A stretch of 41,787 nucleotides of DNA from DATGFB01 sp032160545 (GTDB lineage: Bacteria; Actinomycetota; Actinomycetes; Mycobacteriales; Jatrophihabitantaceae), in contig JAVHVN010000018.1 in the NCBI GenBank assembly GCA_032160545.1, positions 1 through 41,787 on the forward strand, given 5' to 3'. Made by a program: the position numbers and the translations under genes. Below the pieces are notes generated by a model. It was not told the DNA's origin and searched no databases. It saw only the letters and a program-made list of their open reading frames with translations. This document shows, in pieces, positions 16,332 through 25,825 of the stretch (positions within the stretch are counted from its first letter, which is position 1; each line of letters opens with the position of its first letter).

Positions 16332-17726
16332 ATGGCTCTCATCCTGCGTTACGCGGTGCGCTCTGACCTCGGGCTGGTGCGCTCGAACAACGAGGACGCG
16401 GTCTACGCCGGGCCCCGGTTGCTGGCCATCGCTGACGGCATGGGCGGCCACGCGGCCGGCGAGGTGGCGAGCAAGATCGTCATCGGCGCAATGGAGAACC
16501 TGGACGAGGACCGTTCGTTCGGCGACCTGCTGGCCACGCTGCGCGACACCGTCGTCGAGGCCAACCACCGGATCTCCGAGGCGGTGGAGAAAAGCCGCGA
16601 CCTCGAGGGCATGGGCACCACGCTCACCGCGCTGCGCTTCAGCGGCGCGCAGGTCGGGCTGGTGCACGTCGGCGACTCGCGGGCCTACCTGTTGCGCGGC
16701 GGGATGCTCTCGCAGATCACCCACGACGACACCTACGTCCAGTACCTCGTCGACTCCGGCAAGCTCACCCCGGACGAGGCGAAGGACCACCCCCGCAAGT
16801 CGGTGATCCTGCGGGCCCTGCTCGGCACCGAGGTCGAGCCCGACGTCTCGATCCGCGAGGCGCGTGAGGGCGATCGCTACCTGTTGTGCACCGACGGCCT
16901 GACCGACGTGGTCTCCACCGACACGCTGCTCGACACGCTGCGCATCCCGGACCCGCAGGAATCCGCCGACCGGCTCGTCGAACTCGCCTTGCGCGGGGGC
17001 GGCCCGGACAACGTCACGGTGATCGTCGCCGACGTGGTCCGTGCGGGCCCGGGTGACTTCGCCGACGACGTGCCCGTGATCGCGGGAGCCTTCGTCGACC
17101 CGGCCGCCGCCGACGTGCCGGGCGAGGACAGCCCCGCGGAGCGGGCCGCGCGCATCGGGCGGGCGAGGCCCGAGGCGACCGCATCGACCGATCACGGCGG
17201 CCGCCGCCACCGGTGGCGCACTCCGCTCGTGGCCGCGATCGTGCTTGCCGTGGTCGCCGCCGGCCTGGGCGGCGCGTATGCACTGACCCAGACCTACTAC
17301 TTCGTCGGTCGGGACGGCACCGAGGTCGCGATCTTCCGCGGCGTCGACACCCAGTTCGGGCCGCTGAAGTTCTTCAACGTCTACAAGAACACCGACCTGC
17401 GACTGGACGACCTCAACGCTGCAGTGCGCTCGCAGGTCAGCGACGGCATCAACGCCCGCAACGAGGGCGACGCCGAGCGAATCGTCAGCAACCTTCAGAA
17501 TCAGCTCAAGCCGTTGTGCCCGACGCCGACGCCGACCCCCACCCCGACGCCGTCGGGCTCGAGCACCCGGCGCTCGACCGCGAAGCCGTCGGCGGGACGA
17601 GTCACCGCCTCTGCGAGCCACTCGACGGCTGCCGCCCGTTCGACGCCGACAGCCACGCCGACCCCGCCGACGATCCTGCCCGACCCGTCCCCGTCCTCGC
17701 CGCTCGACTGCAGGAGCGGCTCATGA
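16332..17726 (+). CDS. pstP: PstP: PP2C-family Ser/Thr phosphatase
   Basis: Removes phosphate from Ser/Thr kinases and their substrates in wall and division control. The N-terminal PP2C domain (about 1-240) has the metal-binding motifs RSNNEDAV, IADGMGGHAAGEVAS, HVGDSRAYLLR, LCTDGLTD and GGGPDNVTVIVAD. A juxtamembrane region, one membrane helix (about 296-316) and an external domain of about 85 residues follow. It ends in a long Thr/Pro/Ser tail that begins CPTPTPTPTPTP. Its stop overlaps the rodA start as ATGA, so translation is coupled. At 464 aa it is somewhat shorter than the mycobacterial homologue (about 514 aa). Confidence 0.95.
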   Translation: MALILRYAVRSDLGLVRSNNEDAVYAGPRLLAIADGMGGHAAGEVASKIVIGAMENLDEDRSFGDLLATLRDTVVEANHRISEAVEKSRDLEGMGTTLTALRFSGAQVGLVHVGDSRAYLLRGGMLSQITHDDTYVQYLVDSGKLTPDEAKDHPRKSVILRALLGTEVEPDVSIREAREGDRYLLCTDGLTDVVSTDTLLDTLRIPDPQESADRLVELALRGGGPDNVTVIVADVVRAGPGDFADDVPVIAGAFVDPAAADVPGEDSPAERAARIGRARPEATASTDHGGRRHRWRTPLVAAIVLAVVAAGLGGAYALTQTYYFVGRDGTEVAIFRGVDTQFGPLKFFNVYKNTDLRLDDLNAAVRSQVSDGINARNEGDAERIVSNLQNQLKPLCPTPTPTPTPTPSGSSTRRSTAKPSAGRVTASASHSTAAARSTPTATPTPPTILPDPSPSSPLDCRSGS

Positions 17727-19114
17727 GCGGTCCGGCGCTGCTGCGCGTCCCCACCCGGCGCAACGCCGAACTCTTCCTGCTGGGGTTCGCGGTGCTGCTG
17801 GTCGTCGCCGCCGAGGCGGCGGTCGAGGCGACTCGCGACGACCGGCTGTCCTCGCATCTGGTGTCGTATGCCGCGGTCCCGCTCGCGGCCGGCCTGATCG
17901 CCCACCTGGTCATCCGCCGGGTGGCGCCCTACGCCGACCCCCTGCTGCTGCCGATCGTCGTGCTGCTCAACGGGCTGGGCCTGGTCATGATCCACCGGCT
18001 CGACCTCGGCCTGCAGCAGCAGGCCACTCAGAACGGCACCACCTTCACCGGTGCCGCGGCGCCCACCCAGGTGGTGTGGACCGCGATGGGCATCGTGCTG
18101 TTCGTCGCGATCCTGCTGATCGTGCGCGACCACCGCGTGCTGCAGCGCTACGCCTACACGCTCGCCCTGGTCGGGGTCGTCCTGCTGATCCTCCCGGCGT
18201 TGCTGCCGGCCCGCTTCTCCGAGGTCAACGGCGCCCGGATCTGGATCCGGGTCGCGGGCTTCTCGTTGCAGCCGGGCGAGTTCGCGAAGATCCTGCTGAC
18301 GATCTTCGGTGCGTCCTACCTGGTCACCAAGCGCGACGTGCTGTCCCTGGCCGGACGCCGGTTCATGGGGATCGACCTGCCGCGTGGCCGCGACCTCGGA
18401 CCGCTGCTGGCCGCCTGGCTGATCTGCATCGCGGTGCTCATTCGCGGGCACGACCTGGGCACGTCGCTGATGTTCTTCGGGCTGTTCGTCATCCTGCTCT
18501 ACGTCGCGACCGAGCGGGCCAGCTGGGTGATCATCGGCATCCTGCTCTTCGCGGGCGGTGCCTTCCTGTCGTACCAGCTCTTCGGCACCGTGCAGACCCG
18601 CGTCGAGGTATGGCTGCACCTGTTCTCGCCGCTGCACAACGACGACGGCTACCAACTGCGACAGTCGCTGTTCGGGCTCGGGACGGGCGGCATCTTCGGT
18701 ACCGGCCTCGGCGCCGGCCACCCTGAGCTCGTCCCGCTGCCTGCCACCGACTTCATCCTCTCCTCCTTCGGCGAGGAGATCGGGCTGTTCGGCCTGATCG
18801 GCCTGCTGATGCTGTTCGCCCTGCTCATCTCCCGCGGGCTGGCGGCAGGCCTGGCCGTGCGCGACGCGTTCGGCAAGCTGCTCGCCACCGGCTTGGCGTT
18901 CCTGATCGGTCTGCAGCTGTTCATCGTCGCCGCAGGCGTCACCCGGCTGCTGCCCGAGACCGGGCTGACGACGCCCTTCCTGTCGTACGGAGGCTCCTCC
19001 TTGCTCGCGAACTACGCCCTGCTCGCCCTGCTGCTGCGGGTGTCCGACGCGGCTCGGCGCCCGACCACCGTCCCGCCCCGGCGAGCCGACGTCGCGGAAG
19101 CCGTCGCGCCATGA
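17723..19114 (+). CDS. rodA: RodA-type SEDS peptidoglycan polymerase
   Basis: A membrane glycosyltransferase that polymerises lipid II for elongation and works with the class B PBP encoded next to it. The 463-aa protein has about 12 hydrophobic segments. SEDS signatures include NGARIWIRVAGFSLQPGEFAKI, read as GARxWI followed by QPSE-like residues, the conserved TDFILSSFGEEIGLFG, and LTTPFLSYGGSSLLANY. The N-terminal extra helices before the SEDS core are usual in actinobacteria. The ATG overlaps the pstP stop, and its own stop overlaps pbpA (ATGA). Confidence 0.94.
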   Translation: MSGPALLRVPTRRNAELFLLGFAVLLVVAAEAAVEATRDDRLSSHLVSYAAVPLAAGLIAHLVIRRVAPYADPLLLPIVVLLNGLGLVMIHRLDLGLQQQATQNGTTFTGAAAPTQVVWTAMGIVLFVAILLIVRDHRVLQRYAYTLALVGVVLLILPALLPARFSEVNGARIWIRVAGFSLQPGEFAKILLTIFGASYLVTKRDVLSLAGRRFMGIDLPRGRDLGPLLAAWLICIAVLIRGHDLGTSLMFFGLFVILLYVATERASWVIIGILLFAGGAFLSYQLFGTVQTRVEVWLHLFSPLHNDDGYQLRQSLFGLGTGGIFGTGLGAGHPELVPLPATDFILSSFGEEIGLFGLIGLLMLFALLISRGLAAGLAVRDAFGKLLATGLAFLIGLQLFIVAAGVTRLLPETGLTTPFLSYGGSSLLANYALLALLLRVSDAARRPTTVPPRRADVAEAVAP

Positions 19115-20670
19115 ACCGGCCGATCCGCAAGGTCGCGATCGCGCTGGGCGTGCTGCTCGCCGCGGTCTTCGTCAACCTCAATTTCGTGCAGGTCGTGCAG
19201 AGCGACTCGCTGCGAAACCACTCGGGCAACCGGCGGGTGCTGCTCGCCGAGTACTCCTCGCCGCGCGGCCAGATCGTCGTGCAGGGCACCGCGGTGGCCA
19301 ACTCGGTGGCGACGAAGGACGAGCTGAAGTACCTGCGCCGCTACTCGAACGGTCCGCTCTACGCGCCGGTCACCGGATACAACTCGTTCATCTACGGGAC
19401 CTCGGGTATCGAGGACGCCGAGAACAACGTGCTCTCGGGCCACGACTCGCGGCAGTTCGGCCGCCAGATCGTCGACCTGTTCACCGGGCGTGACCCACGT
19501 GGCGGTAGCGTCCAGCTCACGATCAACAAGGCCGCCCAGGAAGCCGCGTACAACGCGATGAAGCTTCCGAACGGGACGTTCAAGCGGGGTGCGATCGTCG
19601 CTCTCGACCCGACGACGGGCGCGATCCTCGCGGCTGTGTCGACCCCCTCCTACGACCCCAACCAGCTCAGCTCGCACAACTCCGACGCCATCCAGAAGTA
19701 CTGGGCGGCGCAGCAGCCGAAGGTCAACCCGGCCGACCCGATGCTGAACCGGGCGCTGAACCAGACCTACCCGCCGGGCTCGGTGTTCAAGGTCATCGAC
19801 TCCGCTGCCGCGCTCGAGTCGGGCGTCAAGCCGAGCACCCAGATCCCGGCACCGAACTCCTACTGGCCGCTCGGCGGCAGCGGGCCGTGCCCGGCCAACC
19901 TGCAGGCGCCGTGCGTCCAGAACTTCCAGGGCGAGACCTGTCAGAACGGCACGACCGCCAGCCTCGAGTTCGCGCTCGCGAAGTCGTGCAACACGGCCTT
20001 CGCCGAGCTCGCCGTCCAGAAGCTCGGTGCCGACAAGCTGGTGAAGAAGGCGCAGGCGTTCGGGCTCGACGGCACCCAGCTCAGCGTGCCGCTGCCCGTC
20101 GCGCCCTCGACGATCGGAGATCCGAACCTGCTGGCGAACGACGACGCGGCACTCGCGCAGACCTCGTTCGGCCAGCGCGACGTGCGGATCACGCCCTTGC
20201 AGGCGGCGATGATCTCCGCGGCCGTCGCAAACGGTGGCACCCTGATGAAGCCGTATCTGGTGCAGCAGGAACTCAGCTCCGATCTCTCGGTGCTGTCCGA
20301 CACCAAGCCGCAGGAGATGGGGCAGTCGGTGACTCCCACCGTGTCCCAGGACCTGCAGCAGATGATGGAGGCCGTCGTCACCGCTCCCGAGGGCACCGGA
20401 GGCCCGGCTCAGATCACCGACATCCCGAACGTGGTGGTCGGGGGCAAGACCGGCACGGCCGACACCGGCATCTTCAAGAACGGCCAGCAGACGCCTCCGC
20501 ACGCCTGGTTCTCGGGGTTCGCCCTGCAGAACGGCAACCCGAAGATCGCGGTCGCCGTCGTCATCGAGAACGGTGGCGTGAGCGGCGACGAGACAACCGG
20601 TGGCCTTGCCGCCGCGCCGGTGGCGAAGGCCGTCATGGAGGCGTTTCTCAAATCGCCGGGAGGGCGCTGA
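19111..20670 (+). CDS. pbpA: PbpA: class B penicillin-binding transpeptidase
   Basis: Crosslinks peptidoglycan, the partner of RodA. The 519-aa protein has an N-terminal membrane anchor (about 7-27) and a dimerisation region. The transpeptidase domain has SVFK (catalytic Ser224, Lys227), SCN (Ser292) and KTG (Lys446). The ATG overlaps the rodA stop. In mycobacteria PbpA is a substrate of PknB and is needed for normal cell shape. A 33-bp gap separates it from pknB. The length is close to the mycobacterial homologue (about 490 aa). Confidence 0.95.
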   Translation: MNRPIRKVAIALGVLLAAVFVNLNFVQVVQSDSLRNHSGNRRVLLAEYSSPRGQIVVQGTAVANSVATKDELKYLRRYSNGPLYAPVTGYNSFIYGTSGIEDAENNVLSGHDSRQFGRQIVDLFTGRDPRGGSVQLTINKAAQEAAYNAMKLPNGTFKRGAIVALDPTTGAILAAVSTPSYDPNQLSSHNSDAIQKYWAAQQPKVNPADPMLNRALNQTYPPGSVFKVIDSAAALESGVKPSTQIPAPNSYWPLGGSGPCPANLQAPCVQNFQGETCQNGTTASLEFALAKSCNTAFAELAVQKLGADKLVKKAQAFGLDGTQLSVPLPVAPSTIGDPNLLANDDAALAQTSFGQRDVRITPLQAAMISAAVANGGTLMKPYLVQQELSSDLSVLSDTKPQEMGQSVTPTVSQDLQQMMEAVVTAPEGTGGPAQITDIPNVVVGGKTGTADTGIFKNGQQTPPHAWFSGFALQNGNPKIAVAVVIENGGVSGDETTGGLAAAPVAKAVMEAFLKSPGGR

Positions 20671-20703
20671 CGTGATGCCCGGAAAACACAGTGAGGTAGG
20701 GGT

Positions 20704-22548
20704 ATGACCCAGCCGCGATTGGTCGGCGGACGGTACGAGATCGGCGAGCTCATCGGGTACGGCGGCATGGCCGAGGTGCACCGGGGTCGCGACGTCCGGC
20801 TCGGTCGGGACATCGCCATCAAGGTGCTGCGTGCCGACCTTGCGCGCGATCCTGCCTTTCTGCACCGGTTCCGCCGCGAGGCCCAGAGCGCGGCCGGGCT
20901 GAACCACCCGTCGATCGTCGCGGTCTACGACACCGGGGAGGAGTCCGCCCCCGACGGCACCTCCGTGCCCTTCATCGTCATGGAGTTCGTCGAGGGTCGC
21001 ACGCTGCGTGACGTGCTCAAGGCCGAAGGGCACCTGCCGGTTGGCCGGGCGATGGAGATCGTCGCCGACGTGTGCGGCGCGCTGGACTTCAGCCACCGGC
21101 ACGGCATCGTGCATCGCGACATCAAGCCGGCGAACGTCATGATCACCGACGCGGGCGCCGTCAAGGTCATGGACTTCGGCATCGCCCGCGCGCTCGCCGA
21201 CAACGCCGCGACGGTCACGCAGACCGCGAACGTCATCGGCACGGCTCAGTACCTGTCCCCCGAGCAGGCGCGCGGCGAGTCCGTCGACGCGAGGTCGGAC
21301 GTGTACTCCACCGGCTGCCTGCTGTACGAGCTGGTCACCGGCGCGCCGCCGTTCCAGGGCGACTCACCGGTCGCGGTCGCGTACCAGCACGTCCGCGAGA
21401 ACCCGACGACGCCGTCGTCGCGCAACGCCGGCGTGCCGCCCGCGGTGGACTCGATCATCATGAAGGCACTCGCGAAGAACCAGCTGAATCGCTACCAGTC
21501 GGCGGGCGAGATGCGGGCCGACCTGCAACGGGCACTCGCCGACCAGCCGGTCACCGCCGAGGCCGTCATGTCCGACGCAGAGCGCACCCAGTTCATCGCA
21601 CGCGCGCCGGCAGCCGCGGTGGCGCCGCTCGGCGCGCAGCGCGTCGACCAGCCGGTCGACGAGGGCGACGGCCGCCGCAGCGGCTTGGTATGGCTCGTGA
21701 TCGTGCTCGTCCTGCTGCTCGTCATCGGCGGTGCGGCGGCGGCGATCTTCCTGATCGGCCGCAGCGACAACAAGGTCGCCAAGGTCGCGGTCCCCGCGAC
21801 CGTCATCGGCCAGCTGCCCGACGCCGCCGAGGCGACGATGCGCGGCGCCGGGTTGAACCCGGTGGCCGGCAACCCGACGAGCGCCGCCTGCGACGACGGC
21901 CAGAAGGTGGCCGAGGGCCGGGTCTGCACGCTGCAGCCGGCGCCGGGCACGCAGGTCGACAAGAACTCGACGGTGACGTACTCCGTCTACAAGGCTGCGA
22001 CCGTGTCGGTGCCTTACGTCGAAGGGCTCGCGTACAACGCGGCCGTCGAGCAGCTGCACACGGCCGGGCTCAACGCGAAGCGGCAGGACGTCGACAGCTC
22101 GCAGGCCGCCGGCACGGTGATCAAGCAGAACACTGCGGCGTACACGGCGGTGGCGCCGGGGACGGCGATCACGCTGCAGGTCTCGACCGGCAAGGTGAAG
22201 ATCCCCGACGTCCGCGGCAAGAAGATCTCCGACGCGATACAGACGCTCAACGGCGCCGGATGGGGCAATGTCGTCCAGAACGAGACGCAGGGATCCGACA
22301 AGACCAAGGACGGTTTCGTCGTCGCCGAGAACCCGACGCCGAACGCCGCCTTCCCGCAGACCCAGCAGATCACGTTGACCGTCTACACGTACGTGAAGCC
22401 GACTCCGACCTGCACGACGCCGAAGCCGACGCCGACGCCGACCGACACCGTCACGGGGACCGGTACGCCGACGGGCACCCCGACCGACACCCCGACGACG
22501 CCGACGACGACACCGACGCCGGGTGCCTTGCCGCCCTGCACGTCCTGA
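20704..22548 (+). CDS. pknB: PknB: transmembrane Ser/Thr kinase with three PASTA domains
   Basis: Receptor kinase that senses muropeptides or lipid II and controls wall synthesis. Residues 1-270 form the kinase, with Lys40 in DIAIKVL, catalytic Asp139 in HRDIKPAN and Asp157 of DFG. The activation loop contains TVTQTANVIGTAQYLSPEQ, with threonines available for autophosphorylation. A linker leads to one membrane helix (about 328-351), then three PASTA repeats (about 360-430, 434-498, 499-563) and a Thr/Pro-rich tail of about 50 residues. GAGGTAGGGG precedes the ATG. Mycobacteria have three or four PASTA units and a separate pknA in this operon; here there is a single kinase gene. Confidence 0.95.
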   Translation: MTQPRLVGGRYEIGELIGYGGMAEVHRGRDVRLGRDIAIKVLRADLARDPAFLHRFRREAQSAAGLNHPSIVAVYDTGEESAPDGTSVPFIVMEFVEGRTLRDVLKAEGHLPVGRAMEIVADVCGALDFSHRHGIVHRDIKPANVMITDAGAVKVMDFGIARALADNAATVTQTANVIGTAQYLSPEQARGESVDARSDVYSTGCLLYELVTGAPPFQGDSPVAVAYQHVRENPTTPSSRNAGVPPAVDSIIMKALAKNQLNRYQSAGEMRADLQRALADQPVTAEAVMSDAERTQFIARAPAAAVAPLGAQRVDQPVDEGDGRRSGLVWLVIVLVLLLVIGGAAAAIFLIGRSDNKVAKVAVPATVIGQLPDAAEATMRGAGLNPVAGNPTSAACDDGQKVAEGRVCTLQPAPGTQVDKNSTVTYSVYKAATVSVPYVEGLAYNAAVEQLHTAGLNAKRQDVDSSQAAGTVIKQNTAAYTAVAPGTAITLQVSTGKVKIPDVRGKKISDAIQTLNGAGWGNVVQNETQGSDKTKDGFVVAENPTPNAAFPQTQQITLTVYTYVKPTPTCTTPKPTPTPTDTVTGTGTPTGTPTDTPTTPTTTPTPGALPPCTS

Positions 22549-22556
22549 ACCCGCGC

Positions 22557-23939
22557 TCAGGTCGCGGCGGGCAGGGTCACCACGATCTGCGCGCCGCGGC
22601 CCGCGGGGTTGCTGGTGAGCCAGACGGTGCCGCCGTGGGCCCGGACGACGTCGCGCACGATCGCCAGCCCGAGGCCGGTGCCGCCGGTGTCGCGTGAGCG
22701 CGAGGCCTGCACGCGGTAGAACCGGTCGAACACCCGCTCCCGTTCGGCGGGCGGCACGCCCGGCCCGTCGTCGGTGACGAGCAGGGTGACGGCCGGGCGC
22801 GAGCCGAGGATGCGCTCCTCGATCGCGACGTGCACCGAGGTGCGGGCGAAGCGGGTGGCGTTGTCGATCAGGTTGACCGCCACCCGGCGCAGGCCGTCGG
22901 GGTCGCCGATGACCGCCGTCGACGCGACCGCGTCCAGGACGACCGGCACCCGCGCCGACGAGTACGTGTCGACGAGGTCGCGGACGACCCGGCCCAGGTC
23001 GACGCGCTCGTGCCGGGGGAGGTGCCCGCCGGCCTCGGAGAGGCGCGCCATCGCGAGCAGGTCCTCGACGAGCCGGTCGAGGCGGTCGACGTCGACGAGC
23101 ACGTCGTCGACCAGGTGCGGCAGGTCCTCCTCGGGGCCGAGCCGCTTGGCCACCTCGAGCTGCACGCGCAGCGACGCGAGTGGTGAGCGCAGCTCGTGAG
23201 CGGCGTCGCCGACGAACGTCCGTTGCCGTTGGGTCGCGATGTCGATGCGGTCCAGCATCGCGTTGAGGGTGACCGCGAGCCAGTACACCTCGTCCTGCGC
23301 GCTGGGCAGCGGCAGGCGCTGGTCGGAGAGACCCGCGGCGGTGATCGCGGCGGCGCCGTGCCGCAGTGCCGCCACCGGCCGCAGCGTCAGCGCAACGACG
23401 CCGTAGGTCGCGAGCGCCATGAGCAGCACCGCGAGCGGTCCGCCGATCAGCGCTGCGCGACTGAGCAGTGCGACGCTGTCGTCGACGCCCTTCAGGTCGG
23501 TCACGACGATCACCGTCTTGTCGCCTGCCGCCCGCGCGACGACCCGCAGCCGCGCGTCGGACGTCGGGCTGGGGATCTCGTACCGGCGCCCGTTGCGCGC
23601 GTGCTGCAACTGGTCGGGCGTGAGGAACGAGAACAGCGAGTCTGCACCGGGGCTGTGCGCGATGACCCGGTCGTTCGCGTCGACGACTTGGAGCGCCGTG
23701 ACGCCGCCGGTTGTCGGTATGACCGTCGTGGGCAGCTTTCCGCTCAGTGCGTTTCGGGCGATGTCCATCGCCGTCTTGTCGGCGGAGTTGTCGAGCGTGC
23801 GGATGAGCGCGTACCGCTGCAGTACCAGCAGCAGCACCGCGCCGGTTGCGACGGCGAGGCTGAACAAGGCCGTGGCGAGCAGGGTGAGGCGCGCTCGCAG
23901 CGACTGGTTGGCCCACCAGCGGGCCGGCCAGTTCCTCAC
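22557..23939 (-). CDS. Two-component sensor histidine kinase
   Basis: A 460-aa membrane kinase. Two membrane helices (about 18-40 and 162-184) enclose an extracytoplasmic sensor of about 120 residues; a HAMP region follows. The H box DAAHELRSPLASLR has the phosphoryl-accepting His248. The N box is VNLIDNATRFA, the G1 box VTDDGPGVPP, the F box FDRFYR and the G2 box GGTGLGLAIVRDVV. The GTG at 23939 lies 8 nt after the response regulator stop. Of the MprB/CseC/TcrS-like class. Its signal is unknown; envelope stress is inferred from the neighbours. Confidence 0.93.
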   Translation of the reverse strand: MRNWPARWWANQSLRARLTLLATALFSLAVATGAVLLLVLQRYALIRTLDNSADKTAMDIARNALSGKLPTTVIPTTGGVTALQVVDANDRVIAHSPGADSLFSFLTPDQLQHARNGRRYEIPSPTSDARLRVVARAAGDKTVIVVTDLKGVDDSVALLSRAALIGGPLAVLLMALATYGVVALTLRPVAALRHGAAAITAAGLSDQRLPLPSAQDEVYWLAVTLNAMLDRIDIATQRQRTFVGDAAHELRSPLASLRVQLEVAKRLGPEEDLPHLVDDVLVDVDRLDRLVEDLLAMARLSEAGGHLPRHERVDLGRVVRDLVDTYSSARVPVVLDAVASTAVIGDPDGLRRVAVNLIDNATRFARTSVHVAIEERILGSRPAVTLLVTDDGPGVPPAERERVFDRFYRVQASRSRDTGGTGLGLAIVRDVVRAHGGTVWLTSNPAGRGAQIVVTLPAAT

Positions 23940-23947
23940 CCCCGCAC

Positions 23948-24625
23948 TCAGCCGGCCTCGGCGGTGAGGCGGTATCCGGCGCCGCGCACTGTCTGCAGGC
24001 TCTGCTTGCCGAACGGAGTGTCGATCTTGCGGCGGAGGTAGCCGACGTACACCTCGACGACGTTCGCGTCGCCTTCGTAGTTGGCGTCCCAGACGTGATG
24101 CAGGATGTCGGCCTTGCTCACGGCGTCGCCCGCCCGGCGCATCAAGAACTCGAGCAGCGAGAACTCGCGGGGAGTGAGCTCGATGGACGTGCCACCGCGG
24201 CTGACGGTGTGGGCCGCGGGGTCCAGCACGAGGTCGTCCACGGCCAGCGCTGCGGGCCGCGGCTGCACACCGCGGCGCAGCAGCGCGCGGATGCGCGCCA
24301 GCAGCACGACGAACGAGAACGGCTTGGTGAGGTAGTCGTCGGCGCCGAGATCGAGCGCGTCCGCCTCGTCGTACTCGCCGTCCTTCGCGGTCAGCATCAG
24401 GATCGGCACCCAGTTCTCGGCAGCACGCAGTTGCTCGATGATCCGGTAGCCGGACAGCCCCGGCAGCATGATGTCGAGGATGACGGCGTCGTAGGCCGTC
24501 TCCGACGCGGCGTGCAGGCCGTCGGGTCCGGTGTGAGCCAGGTCGACGGTGAAGCCTTCGACGGACAGCCCGCGCTGCAAGGCGGAGGCCAGCCTGACCT
24601 CGTCCTCGACGATCAGCAGTCGCAC
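23948..24625 (-). CDS. OmpR-family response regulator
   Basis: A 225-aa regulator with a receiver domain (Asp51 in VILDIMLPG, the acidic pair EDE near residue 8, and Lys in YLTKPF). The C-terminal winged helix ends with VVEVYVGYLRRKID and LQTVRGAGYRL. The GTG start has GAGGGGAGA upstream. It is co-transcribed with the kinase downstream. It is divergent from the LolA-like/ABC genes, which makes that operon a likely target. Confidence 0.95.
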   Translation of the reverse strand: MRLLIVEDEVRLASALQRGLSVEGFTVDLAHTGPDGLHAASETAYDAVILDIMLPGLSGYRIIEQLRAAENWVPILMLTAKDGEYDEADALDLGADDYLTKPFSFVVLLARIRALLRRGVQPRPAALAVDDLVLDPAAHTVSRGGTSIELTPREFSLLEFLMRRAGDAVSKADILHHVWDANYEGDANVVEVYVGYLRRKIDTPFGKQSLQTVRGAGYRLTAEAG

Positions 24626-24646
24626 GGTGTCTCCCCTCGGCCGGGA

Positions 24647-24666
24647 CGGCCGGATGACTCCGGCCG
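24647..24666. promoter_or_regulatory. Perfect palindrome in the divergent regulator/LolA spacer
   Basis: CGGCCGGA (24647-24654), loop TGAC, TCCGGCCG (24659-24666). It lies 21 bp upstream of the response regulator start and 82 bp upstream of the LolA-like start. A second small palindrome, TGAAACCGTTCA, lies at about 24700. Either could be an autoregulatory operator, or the first could be a 5' UTR hairpin. Confidence 0.35.
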
Positions 24667-24748
24667 CGCTCAGAGTCCCATTCTGACGTGCAGCCGAGCG
24701 TGAAACCGTTCAGCCCGCTCACAGTGGCGGCAACGCACCCTTGGCCCA

Positions 24749-25825
24749 GTGAGGCGGTCGTCGTTCCTTCAGCGTCATCCGGCGTGGCGGTGGCTCGCAC
24801 CCGTCGGCGTGCTGGGTGTCGCTGCCGTGGCCGCGGGCGGCATGATCACCGCGAAGGCATCACCCGAACCCCTCCCGCCGGTATCCCCGGCCGCACTCGT
24901 CGCCGGTCTCGAGTCGAACTCGGTCGACGGCTTCTCGGGCACCGTTGTCGCGCAGCTCTCTCTCGGCCTGCCCGCGCTGCCTGGCATTGCCAGTCGCAGC
25001 GGCGACGCCTCGATGGCCGGCCTGCTCAGCGGTTCGCACACCATGCGGCTCTGGTACGGCGGTCCGGACCAGCAGCGCGTCGCGCTGCTCGGCACGACCG
25101 ACGAGACCGACCTCTTCCACTCCGGCCGCGACGTCTGGCACTGGGACAGCAGCACGCGCACGGCGACGCACACCCTGCTGCCCGCCGACGGCGCGAAGTC
25201 CTCGACCGTTCCCCGCAGCGACCTGAGTTCGCTCACGCCGCAGCAGGTCGCCTCGCAGCTGCTCGCGGGCATCGACCCGACCACCGCGGTGACGCTCGGC
25301 CAGAACCGGGTGGTGGCCGATCGTTCGGCATACGACCTCGTGCTCACTCCGCGCACCACCGCGACCCGGGTTGCGTCGGCGCACATCGCGATCGACGGCG
25401 CGACCAAGCTGCCGCTGGGCGTGCAGATCTACGCCCGTGGCTCGGCGTCGCCGGCGGTCGACATCGCCTTCTCCGACGTGCGGTTCCAGACGCCGTCATC
25501 GAGCTACTTCAGCTTCACTCCACCGCCGGGCGCGACGGTGAAGGACGACACGACCGCGCCGAAGACCCCGACCGGCTCCACCGCCCGTCCGGCGGTCATC
25601 GGCTCGGGCTGGACGTCCGTCGTCGCCTACCGGGCGAACCAGCAGCAGTTGGCGAGCATCGGCGGCGCGACGGCGGGACTCCTGCCCCGTGTGCAGGGCA
25701 GTTGGGGCCACGGCCGGGTACTGACCTCGGCACTGGTGTCGGTGCTCCTGACCGACGACGGCCGGGTATTCGCCGGTGCCGTCGATCCCGCGACGCTGTT
25801 CGCCGCGGCGGCCACCCACAAGTGA
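24749..25825 (+). CDS. Secreted/anchored LolA- or RseB-like protein
   Basis: A 358-aa envelope protein. A basic N-terminus and hydrophobic helix (about 16-36, LAPVGVLGVAAVAAGG) form an uncleaved or cleaved signal; there is no lipobox cysteine. The domain of about 190 residues (VDGFSGTVVAQLSLGLP, then MRLWYGGPDQQRVALLG and SSYFSFTPPPGATV) has the pattern of LolA/RseB-type lipoprotein-binding folds seen in actinobacteria. The GTG start at 24749 has only a weak ribosome-binding site. Its stop overlaps the GTG start of the ABC ATPase gene (GTGA), so the two are coupled. A role in binding a lipid or in sensing for the ABC system is inference. Confidence 0.75.
   Translation: MRRSSFLQRHPAWRWLAPVGVLGVAAVAAGGMITAKASPEPLPPVSPAALVAGLESNSVDGFSGTVVAQLSLGLPALPGIASRSGDASMAGLLSGSHTMRLWYGGPDQQRVALLGTTDETDLFHSGRDVWHWDSSTRTATHTLLPADGAKSSTVPRSDLSSLTPQQVASQLLAGIDPTTAVTLGQNRVVADRSAYDLVLTPRTTATRVASAHIAIDGATKLPLGVQIYARGSASPAVDIAFSDVRFQTPSSSYFSFTPPPGATVKDDTTAPKTPTGSTARPAVIGSGWTSVVAYRANQQQLASIGGATAGLLPRVQGSWGHGRVLTSALVSVLLTDDGRVFAGAVDPATLFAAAATHK

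Noticed and set aside
19012..23916. Long minus-strand open frames (700 and 850 aa) opposite pbpA, pknB and over the kinase gene
   Set aside because: They overlap confidently identified genes in other frames and show Arg-rich or repetitive composition typical of shadow frames.
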